This document shows, one piece after another, positions 43,979 to 55,430 of a DNA stretch of 64,000 nt. The translations under genes were made by a program, and so were the position numbers. A model generated the notes under the pieces. It made no database searches and was not told the DNA's origin. It worked only from the letters and a program-made list of their open reading frames with translations. Position 1 is the first letter of the stretch, and every line of letters starts with the position of its first letter. The stretch is taken from assembly GCF_001659605.2 (NCBI RefSeq), contig NC_035161.2:35311191-35375190 (forward strand). The letters run 5' to 3'. This stretch comes from Manihot esculenta. Lineage: Eukaryota > Streptophyta > Magnoliopsida > Malpighiales > Euphorbiaceae.

Positions 43979-46261
43979 CTATGCAGGAACCCAGGCGCTG
44001 GATGCATAAATAATCCGTCCCTTCCATCCCTGCAGCATCCATTGGCCATCGTGATCAACCACAAAATCTTCATGGTATCTTGTCTTCACTCTACACTTGA
44101 GTTTGTTTAGGAGTTGAGGGTCCAAAGGAAGTTGTTTCAACCCAGCTCTCATGTTCCGAATCTGCCATTGCTTGTATGTCTCTGGTCTTTCAACCCTTTC
44201 TGAGCCCTCACAAGCTATGACATTCAAAGCTTCCCGACCATAGAACTCTTTCTCAAACTTCAACCTCATTTGATCTTCACGGGACATATTAGTATCAAAC
44301 ATATCAAACAATGCTGAGAAGTGGAAAAGAGCCTCCCGGAACCTTGTGACAAAAAACGGGGCACTATAAGACCCATTAACAATGGCATGGATAAATATAT
44401 CTGGCTTTGTCTTACTGATTAAATTTAGAACACTATTCCTGGGACTGTTAACCACAACTGTCTCATCAAGTAGGTTTCTAAATCGGAAAAGACAATTCAC
44501 AGCAACAAATTCACCACCATTAATCTTGAGGTCTTCAATTTGGATAGTTTCCCATTTCTTTGCTATGGCATTGTACTCGAATGGAACATTATGGCGCTCA
44601 CAATATTTTGCCAAGCGGCGGCCTGTTTCCTGAACTCTCTCTGCAGGTCGGAAACCACTTTGTGGAAGCTCTATCCCTGTAATACGCAGCTTGGGAGGCC
44701 CACCAGCTCTTTTTGATAGGCGATAAATGAGAGCAGGCCACTGGAAACCATATAATACACCAAAGTCTATTATATGAAGGGTTGTTGCTTTCTTAGAAGC
44801 AGCCAGAATACTGTGGTTTGCAAAGATGATTGCAATCTTCTTAAATGGACAGGCAGAAAGGTAAGCTTGGTAAGCTTTCAACATATCTGCAGCTGAAGCT
44901 TTTTCAGAAGACAGGGCAGTGTAGATCTGGGTTCCTGTCCCAGCCAAACGTGCTTCGAGGCCATTGGCAAAGCAATGAGCTAATCTTTGAGACCCATCAC
45001 CAAAAGGCGAAGAATGCTGCCTTATCTGCTTTAGTAGTTCATAAGCTGTCCGGCGATCATCAGCAGACACAGCTTGTGCACATAGAACCAGAAGGGTCCT
45101 CAAATCAACCACTTCCTTCTTATTGCCTTGTCTCTTAGCCCGATTCTTTCCACCACCACCAGGAGTAGATCCATTTGTTTGTCCATTCTGAGGCAATGTT
45201 TTGCTTGATCCACTCTGCAAACTGTCATTAAGAATACATGTAGGAGGTCCACATTCTTCCCCTGTGCATACCAATACCTTATCAAACATCTCAGCTAGCT
45301 CGCTTTCATCTGCATATACTGCAGACTGTTTGTTACTCCTTTCTTCCTGCAAATCTTCATCCTCCCGATCGTGATTCTTCTTTCCTTTAGTCAAATTAGG
45401 CAAATACTCCCTCTCCTCTTTCTCTACCTTTACTGCCACCTTCATGTCTTTTTCCTTCAGGGCTGGCATAGATACAGTTTCCAAATCAATAAGCAGTTGA
45501 TTACCCTTAGGAAGGAACTTATTAGCTTCCTCTACACCTTTCTGGAATTGTAATGCCAATTCACCGTCACTGAACAAATTTTGCACCATAATCTTACCAA
45601 TAGAGGACCCCATCTCACCAAAATCATTTCTTGCTAACCCATTTTCTGATTTGATTGGCTCTTGTGAACTGGAGTTTGCAACAGATTGGAAAATGAAATT
45701 AGTAGGAAGAGGAGTTTGCATAAATGATGGTTTAAATTCCCCAAGCTCACCACTCCATTGTTCAACTGAACCACCGATATTAGAACTGGAACTACTATTG
45801 CTGCTATAATCATAGGAACCACTAAAAACACCGTCAGGACTATCAACCAAAAATTGGTCACCATAGAAATATGATTGATTAGGTGAAGGCAGGTTCTTCT
45901 CACCAAGGACATCATACAGAGATTTCTCAGCAGCTTGAAGTGCCAGAGGGTCATGGAACATGCATGGTTTCTCTTCCATGTCCTCCTCCATAAGCATCTG
46001 GCTTATGTACTTTAGGACAGTCTCCGAGAAATCATTATCATCTGAAGGTGAGTCTGCATCTGTGGTCATGATGGATGACAGAGAAGCCTTACTGGGATCT
46101 AGGTCAGGCAAAACAAGTGAACTGTCTACAGAGTTAAAGTCTAGGGTGTGTTTGAATTTGAAACCGTTAATAGGGTTTGAATACTGATCTGAATCAGGGA
46201 AAAGAATATCATCCTCAAATTTGAAACCAGAGATTCCAGAAAAACCCGAATCTGTTCCCAT
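43979..46261 (-). CDS. GRAS transcription regulator, LISCL subfamily (array gene 4)
   Basis: Single coding exon, 760 aa. I choose the ATG at 46261 (MGTDSGFSGISGFKFEDD); the in-frame ATG ten codons upstream would add a Val/Arg-rich extension encoded by a telomere-like repeat, which is unlikely. LISCL blocks: VLKYISQMLMEEDMEEK, LQAAEKSLYDVLGEKNLP and SELAEMFDKVLVCTGEE. The GRAS domain starts near 384 (VVDLRTLLVLCAQAVSADD). VHIID is LHIIDFGVLYGFQWP (about 494), then GGPPKLRITGIELPQ, FFVTRFREALFHFSALFDMF and SAW WMLQGWKGRIIYASSAWVP. All motifs are intact. The basic AKRQGNKK just before the GRAS domain could serve as a nuclear localisation signal. A leader intron donor (TCTCAG|GTACGC) lies near 46815. 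Confidence 0.94.
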   Translation of the reverse strand: MGTDSGFSGISGFKFEDDILFPDSDQYSNPINGFKFKHTLDFNSVDSSLVLPDLDPSKASLSSIMTTDADSPSDDNDFSETVLKYISQMLMEEDMEEKPCMFHDPLALQAAEKSLYDVLGEKNLPSPNQSYFYGDQFLVDSPDGVFSGSYDYSSNSSSSSNIGGSVEQWSGELGEFKPSFMQTPLPTNFIFQSVANSSSQEPIKSENGLARNDFGEMGSSIGKIMVQNLFSDGELALQFQKGVEEANKFLPKGNQLLIDLETVSMPALKEKDMKVAVKVEKEEREYLPNLTKGKKNHDREDEDLQEERSNKQSAVYADESELAEMFDKVLVCTGEECGPPTCILNDSLQSGSSKTLPQNGQTNGSTPGGGGKNRAKRQGNKKEVVDLRTLLVLCAQAVSADDRRTAYELLKQIRQHSSPFGDGSQRLAHCFANGLEARLAGTGTQIYTALSSEKASAADMLKAYQAYLSACPFKKIAIIFANHSILAASKKATTLHIIDFGVLYGFQWPALIYRLSKRAGGPPKLRITGIELPQSGFRPAERVQETGRRLAKYCERHNVPFEYNAIAKKWETIQIEDLKINGGEFVAVNCLFRFRNLLDETVVVNSPRNSVLNLISKTKPDIFIHAIVNGSYSAPFFVTRFREALFHFSALFDMFDTNMSREDQMRLKFEKEFYGREALNVIACEGSERVERPETYKQWQIRNMRAGLKQLPLDPQLLNKLKCRVKTRYHEDFVVDHDGQWMLQGWKGRIIYASSAWVPA

Positions 46262-46262
46262 C

Positions 46263-46290
46263 AATAAAACCCTACTCCTAACCCTAACCA
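46263..46290 (+). repeat. Interstitial telomere-like repeat at the GRAS gene 4 leader
   Basis: Plus strand contains AAAACCCTACTCCTAACCCT followed by AACC, i.e. three degenerate copies of the plant telomere unit, ending two bases before the start codon of GRAS gene 4 (on the minus strand GGTTAGGGTTAGG). It may act as a telobox, or just be leader sequence. Confidence 0.5.
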
Positions 46291-49200
46291 ATCAAACTCC
46301 AAAAATTGAACTGATTGGCTGACTGCTCTCCACTAACTCAACTATGAGCTTTTAAAGGCAGACAAGCGCAATAATTTTGCAAGCCAAAAACCCAACTTTT
46401 AGGTACTTAAGCAGTTAAGTGAGATCAAATACCCATAAATTATTCAATGTCTCCACCAAAATCTAAGGCAAAGTTGAAAAACTACAGAGATTTACACCAA
46501 AAACCAAAACTTTCATCAATACGGAGAGATCAAAATACCCAAAACGAATCAAACAGAGGGATCTTTGTCTTTTACCCAATTAACAAGAAATCTCAGCTTT
46601 ATAACTAAAACCCACAAAAGCACACTAGTTGAAGCTAGCAGAGACAGAAATTAGAGCAGAAATAGGACAGGACGAAATGTTAAAGCAAAACAGGTTGAAG
46701 CTCGAAGAACTATTGAAAACCCGTAATTCTAGGTGCTAATCTTAATTAAATGACTGAAGAAAAGGGATAAAAAAATTGATTAAACGAAGAACCTAAAACT
46801 GAGAGCATCAGCGTACCTGAGAAACAGAGAAAACCAAAGCTAAAGGATAAGAAGCATTATAGTAGGAAGGTTCTCTTTAGCTTTTGTAAATAAAAGAGAA
46901 TAAATATTGCTTTTCTGTCTATATCTAATTACAGAGACTCGGTGATAGAGTAGGTTCCGATAATTTCAGGAAGCGAAGAAAGCAACGTTACCGGCCATTT
47001 CCATAGGACCCTCTTTTTCCTGAATCACTGCACAAATTTGATAAATGGAAAGTTATTATCTCCATCCAGTTGTTTATACCAGCCATTGATAAAACTTTAT
47101 CAATATTATATTCATAATAAATTATTATTTACGGACTAAAACCTTTTAGTCAGGTATGCGTACATTTAACTAATTAGAAACTCCTTTTTTAAAAAAATTA
47201 ATTATAAATTATTAATAAATTTTTTTAAAATTAAATATTTTAAATCTTAAACTAAATCTTTTTAATTTATTAAAATTATAATTAAGAGGATTGAATTAAA
47301 TTTAAAAAATTAATAACAAATTATAATATAATTTTTAAAATTTTAAATTATTAATAACATATAATTTTTAATTTAAATTTTATATTAAAATTAAATATAG
47401 GTTATATTTATTATATGCAATATTAAATATATTATATTAACTAAATATTTAATATAAATAAATTCATATTATATAAAATATTACATATAAATAATATATA
47501 TTAAAATATTTATATTTAATATTATAAATTATATCTATTTTTTATATTTAAAAATTTTTGTTTTCTATTAATAATATTTTAAATAAAATAAAATATCATA
47601 TATTTTAAATAGTAAAGTTTTATTTTTTTTAAATTTTAAATTTTTATTAATAATTATGATATTATATAAAAATAAAAATAAATAATTATTATTATTATTA
47701 TTATTTGCAAATGGTCCCACAGTATACGCAGGAGGAAGGGGCGATTGGTTCCATCATTACATCGTTTCATGGTGGTGTGGGACCCATTTCCTACACGGTT
47801 TTACCTGTTAAGTTGCGGCCTCTTCTATTAGTCAAACGATTCGTGGGGGAACCTTTTATTCCGTCAGGTGCACCAAGGTGCCACACGTGTCAAATGATGA
47901 AACGTGGCCATCGAAGTGGAAAAATACAGTAAACGCGTCAGTGACCCACGCGCACACCCCTACACGTTCTATTCCGTGAACCACTTGCTTTATTTTCTTC
48001 ACCGACACCCACTCTTACTTACCGCGAACTTTACAGTCTTTTTTAAAAAAAATAATTATTTCGTAATTATAATTTCTAATTTCTAATTTATAAAATTCAT
48101 GCATATATTGATTGGAGAATGAAAGTAGCTATAAAAGTATTTAAAAAAAAAAAGAAATTATTATTAGGATTCAACTTCTGCATTCTCAAAGCTTAAAAAA
48201 TTAAAATAATTCACACATATATTATTATCAGTGCTAAAATTATCTATTATATATAATTAATTTTTTCTGAAATTTAAAATTAAAAATTTTACAATCTTAA
48301 AAATAACTCTAATATCAGTAAAGTATAGATCATTAATTCTAAAAATTTAATATCAAATTAAACTTATTTCATTGTGATAAAATAATTGATTATTCATAAT
48401 AATTTGACATTATAATTAAAAAAAAATAAATGAAACTTTAATAAGAGATACTTGGTATGACCATTACTATTACCATATTTTTTTATATATATAAATTGTT
48501 TTGATTGGGATGGAATTCCTAAAACCGGCTCTAGTACTATTAGTATAAAATTTATTATAGTATGATCTGAATATTGTTAGACAACGACAAGTCGTATTTG
48601 TGTTTGAAGAGAAATATCATATTTTTTGTATTATTTTCTCCTTAAAACATAAATACACAATAAATAAAAATACTATCACAACTTGTAAAATATAAATTCA
48701 AGTACACAGGTGGGCTCTAATTAAATGGATTCCCCTCTAATATAAAATGTGAAACTAATAAATATATAAAATATCAATATGTTTAGAAATTATTTTAATT
48801 TTTAAAATTCAAACGCTAAATTTCAAGTTAATTGAGAAAATATAAATCTTGCCATATGTATATATATAAAGAAAATATGCATCTTTTTTCACAAAAGTAA
48901 TATAAATAAACATATTAGGCCATAGTATTTAATATGAGTGTATTAATTTAATAATGAAAATATTAACAAAGCACAAACCCAAAAGGCCAAATGGGCTACA
49001 AACACATACTACAACCAAAGCCTCAGCCTCAGCCTCAGCCTCACCCAAACAAGGTTATCTACATAAAACTTAAAATTTTGTTGGCCATACATAGTAGTAG
49101 GATAGTGTCTGTTGATGAATAATAGGAAAGGAAATGGCTTTATAAAATTGTAGCCACAAGAGTATCTATTTATCTATTAGGGTATAATTTTAGCAAAAAT

Positions 49201-49645
49201 TTGAATTAGAAGATTGCCCTTTTTGTGAAAGAGATATGAGACTGACTTTTACATTTGTATTATATGAGTTATGACATCATTTGACAATGATTTTTTAGGC
49301 TTTTAATCCATTAATGCTATCTCCAACCATGTCCAACCACTACCTACTTGTCCTCCGTTAGCTCTTGATTACATTTTCTTTTATGTAAGCAAATTTCTAA
49401 ACCTTAATGAAGGATGAAAGAAACATTTGAATCGAGTCACAAAAGAATTCCGTTAGCACATCTCTTATTCCATCACCATTTACAAGAGCCATACCTCTCC
49501 AGGAAGGAAAAGAATCAAGGCCAGAGCCACAGAATATTACACAAGAATTCTTCTAACATCTTTATTTTCATTTATACATTAAAAATAACAATAATACACA
49601 TGAAATCTACCACTCTAATTTTTTTTTTTGTCCTAAGCTCCTCAT
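46291..49645. other. Leader/promoter of GRAS gene 4 and spacer to TRP
   Basis: Bases 46291-46900 are GRAS gene 4 leader, with a donor near 46815, and core promoter. Bases 47100-47700 are nearly pure A/T. A compact GC-richer block at 47705-48040 carries ACGT-core elements. From 48050 to about 49000 it is AT-rich again. A (CCTCAG)4 hexanucleotide repeat lies near 49020. The last 250 bases hold the TRP 3' UTR. Confidence 0.5.
47872..47970. promoter_or_regulatory. Cluster of ACGT-core (ABRE/G-box-like) motifs
   Basis: CCACACGTGTC, AAACGTGGCC and TACACGTTC occur within about 100 bases, with CACGCGCAC words beside them, in a GC-richer island about 1 kb upstream of the GRAS gene 4 leader. Such words are bound by bZIP and bHLH factors. 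The 75-codon frame over this block has no family resemblance. Confidence 0.4.
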
Positions 49646-52600
49646 TTAGAGCTCTAGGGAAGGCGGCTGCTGCTGCTGCTTGATGTGCTGCTTGGCTTGT
49701 TGGTGGGACCAGTAAGCATGTGCAGTTAGGACCCTATCCAAAAGCTCCTGGGGGACAGGCTCTCCCCTCCTTTGTTGAGGGGATATTCTTGCCGTGTGCA
49801 CAAGTGTTTTCCATTTGTCCTGCATTAACCATAAATATTACCCTTTCAAACAACGGACCACCATATCCACCATTCTTTTCTTTCTTTCTTCAATTTTTTT
49901 TCCTTTTTAAGCAGGCATTAAGAAACTTGAATAAGGGCAAAAGGGCATGTTAATAATGAGGAATAAAAACAATGTCTTGTTATTTTAGAGATAAACCTAC
50001 ACAGACAATTAAAGGTAATGAAGTTTTATCTAATCATAGCCCAGTTCTGCAAGCAACCATTTCTCAGATAAATTAACTCTATAAATTATCCAATCAATTA
50101 TATATCTTAAGACCAGTTACCAAGAGAAAAAAACAAAAACAGAAAGATCATATGAGCTGGAAGAGATAAAACTAAAAAGACTCACCTTCAGATCCACATA
50201 AGTTCGGTGCTTTGCATTGTCAAAAGCTCGCAGCTTGACATCTCGCCATCTGCTGGGATTCACAAATACATCAAAATTTTCCCTTTTTTTAAACAGAATT
50301 GGAAAGAGAGAAAACAGCATTAAAAATTCATGATCTTATATTTGCTATGAGATAGTCACCACCAGACGGGCCAAGGGCTAGGCTACAAATTATCTTTGCA
50401 GGCCAATCCAAACAAACCAATCTCAGTATAAAATGTCTCCACCAGCTTTTCCTAGTTACTTTAGCTGTGAATCATCAAGACAATAAATATACCTGCCAGT
50501 TCCTAGTTTCTCAACTGCTTGCACCAAGGCCTCAACTTCAGCAACAGAGAAAGGTCGACGAATTCGGCGCTGCACAATCTCAGAGCGCTTTGATTTTAGA
50601 TCTGCTGGAACCACAGCTAGTGCTTCTATATTCATTTCTGGCACAGGAACCAAAGCTTTTGAATCAGTTGTGCCTTTTTCAATAGACATAGCTGTAGGAG
50701 AGGGTGCTGAATCATGGTCACTTTCAATTAAATTCCCTAAATTAGTCTGATGAGGCTCAGGAGAAGCAGCACAAGTGGCATGATGTGCAACGCTTGGAGC
50801 TGGTGGATACCTGGTAAAAGAACTTGTTCATCAGCAGCCAACTTGATTATTTAGATCTGGAGAGGAAAAGCTCAAGCAGACCATTCATAACACTCATCTC
50901 ATTGTTCACAAGTTTAAGAATTCATGAACAATTCAAAACCTAGTTTAACTTAATGATCTGATTTTCCCCAGCATCAAATCATATTTCTTTTTAATTCAAC
51001 ATATTCTTTCATGTCATTCACTGCAAAATTCTCAAGCTCTAAAAGCAATTTTTAGTGCCATAAGGGTTAGACATGTCAGTATGGAAGTTCAATCCCTAGT
51101 TATGAAAATGTAACAAAAACAACAAACAGAATGTTAATTTTCAAACATTCTTGATTCTCAAGCAATTTAGTTCCTTGTTATTTATCAATCAGTGGAAAGT
51201 CAATTTCTTAAATAATAATTGTAAAAAATAATGAAGTGGATTGTCAAAACAATGCTTATAAGCCTAGTATATGAAAACAAACAACTGATAGGAAATGAGC
51301 TCAAATTCAACTTGTTGAAGTGCCAATTACCTGCTTACAGGCTGTGCTGTGTCAATCAGAAAAGGAGAATCCACAGGGCAAAAAGAAGGGGCAGCCCGAG
51401 AAGAATTGGGCTCTAGGCTAAAACCCAAAGCATCCAATTGATTATTGTGACAAATTCCAGTCTGCTGTAAAGTTTTATGGTCATCTCGAATCTTCTTTCC
51501 CTGCAGAAGTACACCAACACGTAATCCACCTCCAAGTATAGTGGTCACAGCCTCCATGACAGTCCTCTGTGGAAAAATTACGTATTAATGCACACTGGAA
51601 ACCAAGTGTCCAAATTCTAATGAAAAGGACCTACATGAAAAGGCCCATCAAAGAATTGGCTAGTGCATAAGCTTCTATAGAATATGCAAACGAAACATAA
51701 AAATAGATATGCCAATATGCAATCACTCTTCACAACAACACATATGGAAATGGGCAGTGCAGGAGCCCCCAAATCTTGGTTGCACAATGATGTAAGTTTC
51801 TTCTTTATCATCTAGCCATATGCCTACGACACTGAGCAGTAAGAAAATTCCATTATCAGAATGATAATAATAAAAAATGTTATACCTTCAATAAACCAAC
51901 AGTTGCACTTTCTGGAATCTCAATAAAAAGCTCGGGTACCTTGAAAGATTTTATCCTAAGCTTCACTGAGTAAAAGGAAATACATCTTCGTGTAAGAAAC
52001 TCTTCGAATGTCACACACCAACCCACTCAAAAGAGTACATATGAATCATTTCATTTCCATCAAAGATTCTCATACCGTGAGAATGCCTAGGTCGGAATGA
52101 ATTGTGTTGACCTGCAACAGAAGATGGGGCCTCAATAGCTGCATGAGAAATTAGGATCATCACTGAAAGATTATATTTAGCAATAAATCAGAAAAGTTAA
52201 AGCAAAATATCAGAGCAGAAATGAAGAAAAAGACCTGCATGCAGCTTTGAACAGGAACCAGCGGCATCTTCATCATTGCCCTTCTTAGGTGAATCAGAAA
52301 CAAACTCATTACTCATCCCTTCTCCAGAATCTAATTGTGAACCATAGGCAAAGTGCTTCCTCTTTTTGAAAGGATATAGCCTTTCTGATCTCTGATATTT
52401 ATAATAGTTCTTCCTCTTGTGGTAAAGAGGCTTTGAATCAGCACCATCTGCATGCACACAATCATTTAAAAACAGAACAAATGATTTAGTAGCATGGAAA
52501 ATAATGCTGACATTTGGAACGAGCATGTAACTTTAAATCATAAAGCACTTACCAGTGTTAGAAAGTGTTGCATCGTTTGATCTTGGAGCTCCTTTCCAGT

Positions 52601-53595
52601 ATTTAGAAGCCAAAATTTTCCTTATTCTTCGATCTCCAATCCGTGGTGCTGGCCTAAAGAATTTTTTTGTGGTGCTAGGGTGAGTACACCCAGAGGAGTT
52701 TTCGTCATCATCTCTACTATTAACATTTACATTATCCCCATTTGTTGGGTACGAACTATGGGAATTGTTGTTCCCACGCAAAGGCACCTTGGTACTACTG
52801 CCTGAACTGACAAGTGTATGAGGTTTTTCATCCCAGACCACTGGATCCTCAAAGCTGCACATGTTAGCCACAGTGCCATTTTGTACCTTGCCACATTTAT
52901 GGGGCTCATCTTTTATTAGTTTTTTAGTTTCACGCTCTAGTTTACAGTTATCAAATTCCCTAAGCAAAGAGGGGCCAACATCTAAGTTGCCAGCAAAAGT
53001 TCTTATTTCATTCTGGCTTTTGCTATTCACCATCATCCCAGAGCCAATCCTCTCTGCACACTCAGAAGTCGCTACTGTAGCAGCTAATCCTAAATTGAGA
53101 TCATTCTCAGCATACAAATATTCTTTGGAACAATGGTTTTGTTCATTACCTTGTGAGACAAGCTCTGAAACAAAGAAGCTCCTAGTTATGCTTCCTTGAT
53201 CATGAACTTCAACCTTCATATTTTTCTCATCATTTTGACATTCATTTTTAACAGCATTATTGGCAACCTTGCAGTGATCTTTGTCAGCTGAAATATCACT
53301 AGAACTGGGAGTGTTGTTTCCTTTCTCAAGCAATAAGTTCCCAGCTACAATGGCCAACAAGTCAAATGCACACATTTGGTTCTCTCCAGTTTTCTTCTTA
53401 AAGGAACTCCTCCTCTGCAAAAGAAAAGTGCACAAAAATAGATCGGAGCTTTTGTTACGCAGATAAAAAGGACAAGAATTGTTGAAGCAATAACAGAAGA
53501 GCAGTGTACGTTACCCTTGCCGATCTGGTAGCTCTGGGTGTGGGAGGAACCTGATAGCCATTGAATCCGTAGTCTAACCTTTTCTGCAAAACCAT
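49646..53595 (-). CDS. TRP1-like: Telomere repeat-binding protein (TRP/TRFL family, Myb-type)
   Basis: Nine exons on minus: 53595-53515, 53414-52553, 52447-52235, 52138-52076, 51965-51886, 51566-51331, 50810-50493, 50249-50186 and 49819-49646. They join in phase to 696 aa. The N-terminus MVLQKRLDYGFNGYQVPPTP and SSFKKKTGENQMCAFDLLA are conserved in plant TRP/TBP/NgTRF proteins. A ubiquitin-like domain follows from about residue 407 (VKLRIKSFKVPELFIEIPES to GKKIRDDHKTLQQTG). The C-terminal Myb domain starts near 594 (RIRRPFSVAEVEALVQAVEK), with GTGRWRDVKLRAFD and the telobox helix VDLKDKWKTLVHTA (about 636-649), then the plant-specific fourth helix QELLDRVLTAHAYW. The protein binds double-stranded TTTAGGG repeats in the nucleus. 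A GCT run encodes a short poly-Gln just before the stop. TRP1 (At5g59430) is the likely Arabidopsis counterpart. Confidence 0.93.
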
Positions 53596-55430
53596 ATCTC
53601 AGAGAAAATACCAAGAAGGACACATCACAAGCAGAGAAACAGCATTTCAGGTTCCAATTTTGAAATGCAAATCTTGCCAATCATTTGAGGTCACAAAACC
53701 CAGTCAGAGGAACCTGACAGTGACAACAAACAAAAGTAAGCATCTAGCGATTACTTATTTCATGATTGTCGACCGGATATACATATTTCGACAATAAAAC
53801 ATAGAACATTAGAAATTCAGACAGGAAAGGGGCTCTACATTAGATAATACCAAAAAGGAAAAATACATGGGTGACACGATTTAAAAACAGAATAGTGAAA
53901 CCCATCAACCAGCAATAAAATATACAGAGATAAACAGGAAAAGAAAAATCACAAACACCATCATCTCAAAGGCACAACAACCGAAGTTCTTGCTTCTGGT
54001 AATGAATTGGCAATATGGACTCGGGATTTGCCAAACTTCCGACCAGAATTGAGACATCTGATCAATAGTCTGAAGTCACTATTCCTTGTAGCCAGTTCAA
54101 CCCACATAGAATCCAGAGATACAGAGCAGAAACTTTGAGCGACGAGTATAATTTATAACAAGATCCTAATGATCTAAATACACCAACAAGTGCACGACTG
54201 AAAATTAACCAGAAAACATGGAATCAAAGAAGAGAGAAAAGAATGGCAGAATTAGGCGCATAAAAAAAAAAAAAACTAAAAGAAATGAACAGCATAAAAA
54301 AATGAGACTTGATGTGCTACTGACAGTTTGAGGTACAAAATAAATAAATAAAAAATAAAGGAAAAAAAAAACAGCATACGCCCAACATATCTTTACTCCA
54401 TGCTTTCTGTAAATTCCAGACATAGAGATCTAGTTTTCAGTTCTATGAAGGAACATCTTTGGAAAATTTAACAAATCCAAAAAAAAATGATGGAAGGAAA
54501 AAAAAAAAAAAAAACCATTACAAGACCCTGATAAGGGGGATCGATGTAAGAGAATTTAAAAGAAAAGAAAGATAAGTTAAGACACTCTTGCAGAAAATTC
54601 TGTTCAATTCAGACAAAAATAAGTTTCAAAGATCTAAAAACCTCAACCAGAAGTTACCTTGAGAGGATTTATTTAAAAAAAAAAAAAAAACTCGGTAAAA
54701 AAAATGACAATAAAAATTAAAGCAAAATTCATATTTAAAAGCACAAATCACTTTGGAAATCAGATCAAACCCGTTGAAAGCAGAATTGAGCATGAAGAGG
54801 CAAATCCATTCAAGAAAATACAGCAAACAGAAGAAATCTAAATAAAGAAAGGAGTTAAAGCCAATAAAACAAAACCACAGACCCACTTGACTTGTTAAAC
54901 AAAATGAATGCAAATCAAGAGTTTAAAACTTTGAGTGAAGTAACATTATTGGGGTTAAATGTTCTTTCCAAATTCCCCTCTTCCTTTTCCCTTCCCATTG
55001 TTTCCCAGAAACCAAACACACTGTTCTAAAACAGGAAAATTCCATCCCACCCATAAAACCCAGACCAAAAACATAAACTTGAATACAATTGGTGAACCAA
55101 ACTGTACGTCTCACCTCCTAGCAAGGGTTTTTCGCCGCAAAGTCAAAACCTTTTACCCTTAGAAAGCTATGTGGCAACGGAATTTTCAAGATTTGAAAGC
55201 AAATGCAGAGATCAAAGAAGAAAGCAGAATTCCCCTTCCCCAAACACGAGAGCTTCCCACGGATTCTCTCATTTTCTATCCCATATTTTCTCAGGAAAAC
55301 GTAGTTTCAAATGATACCCATTCCCATTTTTCTTCCTCTAAAAATCCAAGATGAAAACTCTCTCTATTTCCCTTCCTTCTGATTGCAAAACCCTCTGAAA
55401 TCATCCAACCTTTGCTTAAACCCCAGGTAT
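53596..55430 (-). other. 5' leader region of the TRP gene
   Basis: About 1.8 kb separate the TRP start codon from a promoter-like region near 55430. It contains many A-rich (T-rich on the sense strand) tracts and no other gene, fitting a long leader intron. I cannot place its splice sites with confidence. Confidence 0.45.

Noticed and set aside
47705..47932. A 75-codon plus-strand ORF in a GC-richer island.
   Set aside because: No recognisable motif, no splice context, and the block is better explained as regulatory sequence.
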